From assembly GCA_944385195.1 (NCBI GenBank), contig CALWWH010000104.1, positions 1 to 6,575 of the forward strand: 6,575 nucleotides of DNA. The letters run 5' to 3'. The notes below the pieces were generated by a model. It was not told the DNA's origin, did not search any database, and was given only the letters and a program-made list of their open reading frames with translations. The position numbers and the translations under genes were made by a program. This document shows positions 1 through 5,101 of this stretch, piece by piece (position 1 is the stretch's first letter; each line of letters starts with the position of its first letter). This DNA is from an uncultured Oscillospiraceae bacterium. GTDB taxonomy: Bacteria; Bacillota; Clostridia; Oscillospirales; Oscillospiraceae.

Positions 1-168
1 TTCTACCGCGAGCTCACGCACCCGGCTGGCATAGCTGCGCTCCGGGTTGGTGACGAGGACTTTGATTGCCACCGCAAGCAGCATAAGCAAGGCCACGGCC
101 ATGGCGAACATACTGCTCTTTTGCCACGCGGGGCGGCTCTGGTTGGCAGAGGAATGGTAGGAATTCAT
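1..168 (-). CDS. small membrane protein, N-terminal part (runs off left edge)
   Basis: This is the first 56 codons of a minus-strand gene that continues past the window edge. I do not recognise the protein. The ATG (166-168) overlaps the TGA of the upstream ribbon-helix-helix gene as ATGA. An AAAGG Shine-Dalgarno (176-180) lies 7 nt upstream of it, inside the end of that gene. The N-terminus is polar (residues 1-18, Ser/Asn/Gln-rich, with Arg12 and Lys17). A strongly hydrophobic stretch of Ala, Val, Leu and Met follows at about residues 20-39, and then a polar segment containing NPERSYASRVRELAVE. This fits a single N-terminal transmembrane anchor with the rest possibly outside the cytoplasm; no lipobox is visible. 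Overlap with the DNA-binding protein gene implies co-transcription and translational coupling. Function cannot be assigned from the visible part. Confidence 0.72.
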   Translation of the reverse strand, partial: MNSYHSSANQSRPAWQKSSMFAMAVALLMLLAVAIKVLVTNPERSYASRVRELAVE

Positions 169-359
169 TCTTCGACCTTTACGATATGGATTGCTTCGGC
201 CAGCAGAATATTGATCAATTCGTTGCGGGAGCGATTGGTGGCGCTGGACAGGGCGTCTAACTGCGCAAGCATCTCCTCTTTCATGCGTACTGACACAATT
301 TTGTAGCCATCATCACCCTTCTTTGCAGCCTTCTTCTTGATCTTGATCTCATTTTGCAT
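165..359 (-). CDS. ribbon-helix-helix (Arc/CopG-like) DNA-binding protein
   Basis: A 64-aa protein with a very basic N-terminal tail (KIKKKAAKKG). It then has a beta-strand-like KIVSVRMKEEM segment and two helices (MLAQLDALSSATN, then RSRNELINILLAEAIHIV). That is the pattern of the Arc/MetJ/CopG ribbon-helix-helix fold, whose dimers put the beta strand into the major groove. The likely role is a small transcriptional repressor or accessory DNA-binding protein. I chose the ATG at 359 because AAGGGA stands about 9 nt upstream. An in-frame ATG at 380 would add 7 residues but has no ribosome binding site. The gene overlaps the downstream membrane-protein gene by 4 nt. Box-rich AT DNA at 396-436, immediately upstream, is a plausible autoregulatory operator. 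The family call is from sequence pattern only. Whether the pair belongs to a mobile element or a toxin-antitoxin-like unit cannot be told here. Confidence 0.82.
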   Translation of the reverse strand: MQNEIKIKKKAAKKGDDGYKIVSVRMKEEMLAQLDALSSATNRSRNELINILLAEAIHIVKVEE

Positions 360-395
360 GTCATCACATCCCTTATCCATTCTAACGCAGCATTG

Positions 396-436
396 ATAGT
401 TTTAGTATACTAGAATAGTAACTATAAAATTATAGT
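396..436 (-). promoter_or_regulatory. AT-rich promoter/operator region upstream of the RHH gene
   Basis: The stretch contains repeated ATAGT/ACTAT boxes. ATAGT occurs at 396, 415 and 432, and ACTAT at 421. There is a perfect 10-bp palindrome TAGTATACTA at 403-412, and a 7-bp inverted repeat ACTATAA/TTATAGT with a 2-nt spacer at 421-436. Ribbon-helix-helix repressors typically bind tandem short palindromic boxes, so this is a candidate operator for the adjacent gene. Several -10-like hexamers on the minus strand (TATACT at 409-404, TATAAT at 434-429) lie among the boxes, but none has a convincing -35, so the exact promoter is uncertain. Confidence 0.5.
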
Positions 437-564
437 ATATAATTTTAAAAAATGCCTGCGCAGAACTGGGGAACACAGAGCGCCTTTTGACCCAGGGGCA
501 AGAGTTTGGGCGCAATGTTTGGACGAATTACGAGAAAAGGGGCGCGGCATAACGGGCCCCATCA

Positions 565-603
565 AGGTATCGGACCTGCGCAGCTGTGGCAGGTCCGATA
601 CCT
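565..603 (-). terminator. perfect 15-bp hairpin just after the XRE gene, probable terminator without U-tract
   Basis: AGGTATCGGACCTGC at 565-579 pairs perfectly with 589-603 around a 9-nt loop that itself contains CAGCTG. It begins 1 nt after the stop codon of the minus-strand XRE gene (stop at 605-607), where a terminator is expected. Neither strand has a T-run after the stem: the minus strand continues TTGATGGGG. It may therefore be a weak terminator, a transcript 3'-end stabiliser, or a protein-binding inverted repeat. Confidence 0.5.
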
Positions 604-604
604 G

Positions 605-937
605 TTAAGAATGCTTTCTGATGGCAGCACGAGTGGCCTTTGCCACATCGGCAATGATGCGCAGCTCCTGGGCAGAGCAATCCTCCAAAGCTTCGGCGAG
701 ATCATCCAGGATGGAATTGCGGTTGATGTGATCTCTAGGAAACAGCAGGTCATCGGCGCGAATTTCCAACGCTTTAATCAAGCTGACCAGCACGGGCAGG
801 CTCAGCTTGGTGTTGCCGGTTTCGATATGGCTCATATGTGTGACGGAAATTCCAACTTTTTCCGCCAAATCTTCCTGGGAGTAGAGGTGTAATTTGCGAA
901 ATTTACGTACTTGCTGTCCAATCTTATAGTAATCCAA
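605..937 (-). CDS. XRE-family helix-turn-helix transcriptional regulator
   Basis: About 110 aa. An HTH_3/Cro-C1 domain spans about residues 5-60 (KIGQQVRKFRK, SQEDLAEKVGIS, then the recognition helix THMSHIETGNTKLSLPVL). A charged helical tail (DDLAEALEDCSAQELRIIADVAKATR) follows and may mediate dimerisation. It is a cytoplasmic DNA-binding regulator, probably an autorepressor. I prefer the TTG start at 937. AGGCGG stands 7 nt upstream of it, the resulting N-terminus (MDYYKIGQQVRKFRK) begins where related XRE proteins begin, and the best -10 (TATAAT at 977-972) would place the transcript start near 965. That makes the upstream in-frame GTG at 967 fall outside the mRNA. The GTG at 967 or 961 would add 8-10 residues. 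The gene is divergent from the 80-aa gene at 1058, with shared palindromes between them. It is less GC-rich than the tldD and aro genes, which suggests accessory DNA. Confidence 0.88.
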   Translation of the reverse strand: MDYYKIGQQVRKFRKLHLYSQEDLAEKVGISVTHMSHIETGNTKLSLPVLVSLIKALEIRADDLLFPRDHINRNSILDDLAEALEDCSAQELRIIADVAKATRAAIRKHS

Positions 938-944
938 AAAACCA

Positions 945-950
945 CCGCCT
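945..950 (-). promoter_or_regulatory. ribosome binding site deciding a TTG start for the XRE gene
   Basis: AGGCGG on the minus strand, 7 nt before the TTG at 937. The purine-rich core partly overlaps the outer end of the left palindrome arm (948-960), so the operator and the leader share sequence. No comparable site precedes the alternative GTG starts at 967 or 961. Confidence 0.6.
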
Positions 951-981
951 ATATAATTCACTTGCACTTGAATTATATAGG
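948..981. promoter_or_regulatory. large perfect inverted repeat, candidate XRE operator 1
   Basis: The 13-nt arm CCTATATAATTCA (948-960) is matched exactly by TGAATTATATAGG (969-981) around an 8-nt spacer. The right arm contains the predicted TATAAT -10 of the leftward XRE promoter (977-972) and part of the -35 of the rightward promoter (TTGAAT, 968-973). A repressor bound here should affect both directions. Binding by the adjacent XRE protein is an inference from position and symmetry. Confidence 0.65.
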
Positions 982-996
982 TAGTTGTGTTATGAT
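968..996 (+). promoter_or_regulatory. sigma-A-type promoter for the 80-aa gene
   Basis: TTGAAT (968-973), a 17-nt spacer, then TATGAT (991-996), preceded by TG at 988-989 (extended -10). The predicted transcript start is near 1003, giving a leader of about 55 nt that contains the second palindrome. The -35 lies in the right arm of the first palindrome. Confidence 0.6.
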
Positions 997-1006
997 GGAA
1001 TAAACT

Positions 1007-1030
1007 ATATAGGCGAAAATATGCCTATAT
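1007..1030. promoter_or_regulatory. second inverted repeat, candidate XRE operator 2
   Basis: ATATAGGC (1007-1014) and GCCTATAT (1023-1030) form an 8-bp inverted repeat with an 8-nt spacer. The half-site is the same ATATAGG word that ends both arms of the first palindrome, but with the arms in the opposite order. It sits just downstream of the predicted rightward transcription start, a typical repressor roadblock position. Confidence 0.6.
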
Positions 1031-1057
1031 GATTTATGAAAAGGGTGCAAAACAGAG

Positions 1058-1300
1058 ATGAAAATAGAAATCCCTTTGATTGAGTGGGTGGCAATGGAGA
1101 TGAACTGCGAATACGTGTCTGACTTGAGGTGGCTCGACGCCAGGCAGCGGGAGACCCTGGCGGCAAAGCTGTCAAAAATTGCAGTGAGCGACTGTACGAG
1201 GCGAGAATGGGAGGACTTGTGCGAGTATTTGACCGGGTCAAAGCCCGAGGGTGCAGCGGAGGCAAAGGCGCAGACAGTGTGGTTCCTTTTGAATACGTAG
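1058..1300 (+). CDS. hypothetical 80-aa protein divergent from the XRE regulator
   Basis: I do not recognise this protein. It is small, charged and probably cytoplasmic and mostly helical: an N-terminal amphipathic segment (KIEIPLIEWVAMEMN), a central helix region (DARQRETLAAKLSKIAV), and an acidic helix (RREWEDLCEYLTG). It has three Cys (17, 46 and 54), Trp at 10, 25, 51 and 75, and no signal peptide or transmembrane segment. The start is supported by AAGGG at 1041-1045 (spacing 12, a little long) and by the operator-bearing promoter upstream. Divergence from an XRE repressor with shared operators suggests it is repressed by that protein, as in phage- or element-derived regulatory pairs. Nothing in the sequence shows what it does. 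Base composition is closer to the XRE gene than to tldD. Confidence 0.75.
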   Translation: MKIEIPLIEWVAMEMNCEYVSDLRWLDARQRETLAAKLSKIAVSDCTRREWEDLCEYLTGSKPEGAAEAKAQTVWFLLNT

Positions 1301-1334
1301 CAGGAATCAGAGCACGGCAGATGGGCCGATGCCC

Positions 1335-1362
1335 TTGCAATTTTCCCTAAACGTGGTATACT
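1335..1362 (+). promoter_or_regulatory. promoter of the tldD-tldE operon
   Basis: TTGCAA (1335-1340), a 16-nt spacer, then TATACT (1357-1362) with a TGG extended -10 immediately before it (1354-1356). The predicted start is near 1369, giving a short leader of roughly 27 nt that contains GAAGGGA (1384-1390), the tldD ribosome binding site, 5 nt before the ATG. Confidence 0.75.
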
Positions 1363-1395
1363 AATAGAAACAAATTACCGAAAGAAGGGATTGCA

Positions 1396-2799
1396 ATGAG
1401 CTTTTCCGAATTTCTGACCGCGCGCCGGGCGACGGCTAAGGAACTGGTAGCCGAGCTGGGCAAGTATTACAGCTACGTGAGCGTTCTGGGCGCGGATGTC
1501 AGGGCCAAGTCCATCCGGGTGGACCGCAACAGCTCAAACCTCGGCGCCGGCCGCGACACAGAGTGCGGCTTTGTGGTGAAAATGAGCAAAGGAAGCGTTT
1601 TCTTCGAGTACTCCCTGGATGATATTGCAGGGGATGTCAAGGCCCTGGCTGCCAAGCTGGCAGAGGCGTTCCGGCTCAGCCAGGCGCTGGCCGCTAACAC
1701 CATCGGCCAGGTGCAGCTGCCCGATGAGCCGCTGGTTGAGAGCTTCGCCCGCCGGAGCGACATCGGCGCTTACAGCGATACCCAGCTGCTGGACGCAGCC
1801 AGGGGCCTGTGTGAGCGTCTGCTCCAGGGCAGCGAGCACATTCTCAATGGAGTCGTGTCCTTGGGCTCTGTGGAGGTTTCCAAGCTCTTTGTGTCCAAAA
1901 ACCGTGAGCTGGATCAGAACTACACCTGGATCAACGGCAACCTGATGGTGGTCTACCGGGAGAACGGCAAGGTGGTCCAGGCGCACGAGGGGGCCTATGG
2001 CACCCATATGGCGCAGGTTTTGGCACAGTTGCCCGCCTTACAGGAGAAGCTGCTGCACAAGGCGCACATGCTCACGCTGGCCAAGGCCATCACCCCCGGC
2101 ACATATGATGTCATTACCGATCCCTCCATCACCGGCCTGATCGCCCACGAGGCCTTTGGCCACGGTGTCGAGCTGGACCAGTTTGTGAAAGACCGCGCCC
2201 TTGCCAAGCAATACGTCGGCAAGTATGTGGCTTCCCCCATCTGCAATATGCGCGACGGCGCCGCGGCGACGGTGAGCGCAGCGTCCTACTTTTTTGACGA
2301 CGACGGCGTCCTGGCCGGGGACACGCAGATCATCAAGGATGGCATCCTGCTGACCGGCATCTCCGACTTGGCCTCAGCGACCCAGCTGGGGCTGGCACCC
2401 ACCGGCAATGGCCGCCGCGAGTCCTCCCGCCGTAAGGCATATTCCCGCATGACCAACACCTTTTTCGAGCCGGGCCAGAGCAAGCTTGAGGATATGATTG
2501 CCTCTATTGCGCACGGATATATGCTCTTTGAGACCAGCAACGGCATGGAAGACCCGAAGAACTGGGCCATCCAGTGCGTTGCTCAGTACGGCATCGAGAT
2601 CGTGGACGGCAAGCTCACCGACCACTGGGTCTCTCCGGTGGTGATGAGCGGCTATGTGCCCGACCTGCTGGGCTCCATCAGCATGGTTTCGGACGACTTC
2701 AAGATCATTGGCTCCGGCAGCTGCGGCAAGGGCTACAAAGAATGGGTCCGCGTCAGCGATGGCGGGCCTGCACTGAAAGCGAAGGTGAAGCTGGGATGA
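1396..2799 (+). CDS. tldD: TldD, metalloprotease subunit (peptidase family M103 / U62)
   Basis: 467 aa, close to the roughly 480 aa of E. coli TldD. This is the catalytic subunit of the cytosolic TldD/TldE heteromeric zinc protease, which threads and degrades unfolded peptides. In E. coli it matures microcin B17 and degrades the CcdA antitoxin. The zinc motif HEAFGH lies at residues 251-256 (HExxxH). The conserved block RRESSRRKAYSRMTNTFF follows at about 345-365. The C-terminal GSCGKGYKEW puts the third zinc ligand, Cys, at about residue 443, followed by the conserved DGGP turn. All key residues of an active TldD are present. Start: ATG with GAAGGGA 5 nt upstream. The stop overlaps the tldE start (ATGA), so the two are translationally coupled. 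No leader peptide or RiPP precursor is visible beside it, so a general proteolytic role is more likely here than peptide-antibiotic maturation. Confidence 0.96.
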   Translation: MSFSEFLTARRATAKELVAELGKYYSYVSVLGADVRAKSIRVDRNSSNLGAGRDTECGFVVKMSKGSVFFEYSLDDIAGDVKALAAKLAEAFRLSQALAANTIGQVQLPDEPLVESFARRSDIGAYSDTQLLDAARGLCERLLQGSEHILNGVVSLGSVEVSKLFVSKNRELDQNYTWINGNLMVVYRENGKVVQAHEGAYGTHMAQVLAQLPALQEKLLHKAHMLTLAKAITPGTYDVITDPSITGLIAHEAFGHGVELDQFVKDRALAKQYVGKYVASPICNMRDGAAATVSAASYFFDDDGVLAGDTQIIKDGILLTGISDLASATQLGLAPTGNGRRESSRRKAYSRMTNTFFEPGQSKLEDMIASIAHGYMLFETSNGMEDPKNWAIQCVAQYGIEIVDGKLTDHWVSPVVMSGYVPDLLGSISMVSDDFKIIGSGSCGKGYKEWVRVSDGGPALKAKVKLG

Positions 2800-4061
2800 A
2801 AGAGATTCTCACTGCGCTGCGGCGCAATACCAAGCTCAGCGATTATCAGATCAACATCCACCATAAGCAGAGCTATGAGCTTTTCTTCGTTAAGAGCAAG
2901 CTGGAGACGGTGCGCCGCACTGACACCTGCGACCGCGAGGTCAAGGTCTTCGTCGATCACGGGGAGTACAAGGGAGACAGCCAGTTTTTCGTCTATCCCT
3001 CTACCGACGAAACCCAACTGGACGCACTGATCGAGGATGCCGCCAGCAAGGCGGCCCAGATCAACAACAAATCCTATGAGCTCGTGGGCGAACAGACTGG
3101 CAGCTACGAGGTCGAGAGCAACTTCCGGGACTACGATATGCCGGAGCTGGCGGCGCTGGTATCCCAGACGGTCTTCGGCGTCAAGACCAGAGACGGCGCG
3201 GCGCTGAACGCGGTAGAGATCTTCCTCAACAAGCATACTGAGACCGTGGTCAACAGTCGTGGGCTGCATAAGACGCAGGTGCGCTATGAGGCTATGGTCG
3301 AGGCCATTCCCACCTATAACGGCCAGACACAGAGTGTGGAGCTGTATGAGCAGTACAACTTCGGCAGCTACGATGCCCAGGCCCTGGCTTCTCAGATCGG
3401 CGGTAAGCTGGAAGAGGTGGAGGCCCGCTACCGGGCGGTGAGGCCCGACTTTGCCATCGACTGCCCTGTGGTGCTCGGACCGCGGGAGCTGATGCAGCTT
3501 TTCATGAGCATTGCCCGCGATCTGAACTACTCTGCGGTTTACGCTCACTCCAACCTGAGGAAGAAGGGCGATCTGGTGCAGAAAAACCCCACCGGCGACC
3601 GCATCAGCATCACCATGACCGGCCAGCTGCCCGGCTGCGTCCGCAGTGCGAAGTTTGATGAGGACGGCATGTCCCTGGGCAGCATCGAACTGGTCAAGGA
3701 GGGCCAGGTCATGGCCTATTATGGCTCCAACCGCTACGGCCAGTACCTGGGCCTGAGGCCCACTGGCAACCTGGGCTGTATGAAGGTTGCCCCAGGGAGC
3801 GTCGAGACCTTCCCCGCGACCCATCTGGAGGTCATCTCCATGTCCGGGCTGCAAGTGGACGCCTTTAACGACTATATTGGCGGCGAGGTCCGCCTGGCCT
3901 ACTACCGCAGCGGTGAAACGATGATCCCGGTCACGGGGATCTCCATCAGCGGTAAGCTCAGCCAAGTGCTTGAGAGCATTCGCTTTACCACCCAGACGAC
4001 GATGTTCGGTGCGTATCAGGGCCCGAAGCACGCGGTGCTGACGGCCATGACGGTGTTTTAA
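2796..4061 (+). CDS. tldE: TldE/PmbA, partner subunit of the TldD protease
   Basis: 421 aa from the ATG at 2796; E. coli TldE (PmbA) is 450 aa. It belongs to the same superfamily as TldD but, as usual for TldE, has no HExxxH metal motif. It is the structural partner that completes the proteolytic chamber with TldD. Family features seen: the N-terminal beta region (YELFFVKSKLETVRRTD), the central SRGLHKTQVRYEAMVEA segment, and the C-terminal TGISISGKLSQVLESIRF block followed by GPKHAVLTAMTVF. The true start is the ATG in the ATGA overlap with tldD, with GAAGGTG about 8-9 nt upstream. The reading frame stays open back to 2574, but that part is only an out-of-frame shadow of tldD. The gene is followed directly by a strong terminator, so the operon is just these two genes. 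Confidence 0.95.
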   Translation: MKEILTALRRNTKLSDYQINIHHKQSYELFFVKSKLETVRRTDTCDREVKVFVDHGEYKGDSQFFVYPSTDETQLDALIEDAASKAAQINNKSYELVGEQTGSYEVESNFRDYDMPELAALVSQTVFGVKTRDGAALNAVEIFLNKHTETVVNSRGLHKTQVRYEAMVEAIPTYNGQTQSVELYEQYNFGSYDAQALASQIGGKLEEVEARYRAVRPDFAIDCPVVLGPRELMQLFMSIARDLNYSAVYAHSNLRKKGDLVQKNPTGDRISITMTGQLPGCVRSAKFDEDGMSLGSIELVKEGQVMAYYGSNRYGQYLGLRPTGNLGCMKVAPGSVETFPATHLEVISMSGLQVDAFNDYIGGEVRLAYYRSGETMIPVTGISISGKLSQVLESIRFTTQTTMFGAYQGPKHAVLTAMTVF

Positions 4062-4072
4062 TCCAATCTATG

Positions 4073-4108
4073 ACGGTGCGCCGCAGCGCTTTGCGGCGCA
4101 CCGTTTTT
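4073..4108 (+). terminator. intrinsic terminator of tldD-tldE
   Basis: The 13-bp perfect GC-rich stem ACGGTGCGCCGCA (4073-4085) pairs with 4092-4104 around a 6-nt loop, followed by a run of T at 4104-4108. It lies 11 nt after the tldE stop, a classical rho-independent terminator. Confidence 0.93.
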
Positions 4109-4154
4109 GTCCCTTCCGGCCAAGGGGCGCCGGAGCAAAGCGTGGAATTTTAAC

Positions 4155-4183
4155 TTGCGCCCGCAGCCCGGATGCGCTATAAT
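4155..4183 (+). promoter_or_regulatory. promoter of the aroE-aroD unit
   Basis: TTGCGC (4155-4160), exactly 17 nt, then consensus TATAAT (4178-4183). The predicted start is near 4190, giving a leader of about 29 nt with AGAGGT (4205-4210) 8 nt before the aroE ATG. The leader is too short to hold a riboswitch. Confidence 0.82.
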
Positions 4184-4218
4184 ATCCTAGATTTCACCAG
4201 AAAAAGAGGTATCACATC

Positions 4219-5091
4219 ATGCCCGAACGGAAACTTCCCATCACCGGCCATACGGAGCTCATTGGTCTCATTGCAACGCCCATCCGCCATTCCATGTCCC
4301 CAGCCCTACATAACGCGGCCTTTGAGAAGCTGGGCATGGATAAGGTCTACCTGGTCTTTGAGGTGGGCAAGGAGGGACTGGAAGCAGCGGTTCAGGGGCT
4401 GCGGGCGATGGGCGTCCGGGGCTGGAACGTCTCCATGCCCAATAAGGCGGCAATTATGGCCTATCTGGACATCCTCAGCCCGGCGGCGCAGTTGTGCGGC
4501 TCGGTGAATACCGTCATCAACGACGGCGGCGTGCTTACCGGCACCGTCACCGACGGCACCGGATGGATGCACGCGGTGGCAGAGCGGGGCATTGACCTGA
4601 AAGGTAAGAAGATCACCCTCCTGGGAGCAGGCGGTGCGGCTACGGCGATTCTGGTGCAGGCGGCTCTGGACGGGGTGGGGGAGATCTCCATGTTCAACCG
4701 CCAGGACGAATTCTGGCCCCGCGCGGAGGAAAAGTCCGCCCTGGTGCGGGAGAAGACCAACTGCAAGGTAAGCCTCTTTCACCTGGAAGACCGCGATGCC
4801 CTGCGCCGCGAAATTGGGGACTCGGTGCTGCTGGTGAACGCCACCAGTGCGGGCATGAAGCCCCAGGAGAACCTCTGCCTGGTGGACAGCGATATGCTGC
4901 GCCGGGAACTGATCGTCTCTGATGTGGTCTATAACCCGCGCCAGACCATACTCTTGCAGCGAGCTGAGGCATTGGGCTGCCAGACGGTCCCCGGCCTGAG
5001 TATGATGCTCTGGCAGGGCGCGGAGGCGTTCAAACTCTGGACCGGCGTGGATATGCCTGTGGAGTATGTGCGCAAACAGCTGGGATTGTGA
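4219..5091 (+). CDS. aroE: shikimate / quinate dehydrogenase (AroE family, YdiB-like)
   Basis: 290 aa, complete. It reduces 3-dehydroshikimate to shikimate in aromatic amino acid synthesis; YdiB-type members also oxidise quinate and shikimate and accept NAD. Substrate-site motifs: PIRHSMSP (21-28, two binding Ser), NVSMPNK with catalytic Lys76, VNTV with Asn97, and TDGTG with catalytic Asp112. The dinucleotide loop is GAGGAA (136-141). NATSAGM and the C-terminal YNPRQT and QGAEAFKLWTG blocks complete the family pattern. SMPNK, TDGTG and especially NRQDEFW after the second Rossmann strand match the E. coli YdiB style (NRRDEFF) rather than the NRT-type NADP clamp of classical AroE. Dual cofactor or quinate activity is therefore possible, though this is an inference. 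Start: ATG with AGAGGT 8 nt upstream. aroD starts 10 nt after its stop, as in the ydiB-aroD order of E. coli. Confidence 0.94.
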   Translation: MPERKLPITGHTELIGLIATPIRHSMSPALHNAAFEKLGMDKVYLVFEVGKEGLEAAVQGLRAMGVRGWNVSMPNKAAIMAYLDILSPAAQLCGSVNTVINDGGVLTGTVTDGTGWMHAVAERGIDLKGKKITLLGAGGAATAILVQAALDGVGEISMFNRQDEFWPRAEEKSALVREKTNCKVSLFHLEDRDALRREIGDSVLLVNATSAGMKPQENLCLVDSDMLRRELIVSDVVYNPRQTILLQRAEALGCQTVPGLSMMLWQGAEAFKLWTGVDMPVEYVRKQLGL

Positions 5092-5101
5092 GGGTAAGAC
5101 G

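Noticed and set aside
437..564. Gene-free stretch between the RHH operator and the hairpin
   Set aside because: I looked on both strands for a short gene, RNA or terminator. I saw only an 8-bp CTGCGCAG palindrome and a weak 6-bp stem, nothing supportable.
506..892. 128-codon plus-strand open frame
   Set aside because: It is antisense to the XRE gene and runs through the hairpin; the protein shows no domain pattern.
1301..1345. Possible terminator after the 80-aa gene (GGGC-CGAT-GCCC then TTGCAATTTT)
   Set aside because: The stem is only 4 bp, and the T-rich part overlaps the tldD -35 region; too weak to call.
2574..2795. N-terminal extension of the tldE frame
   Set aside because: It is an out-of-frame copy of the tldD 3' end; the family N-terminus and ribosome binding site place the start at 2796.
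2733..4031. 432-codon minus-strand open frame opposite tldE
   Set aside because: It is a shadow of a GC-rich gene. It has no recognisable domain and no ribosome binding site, and it lies entirely opposite the well-supported tldE.
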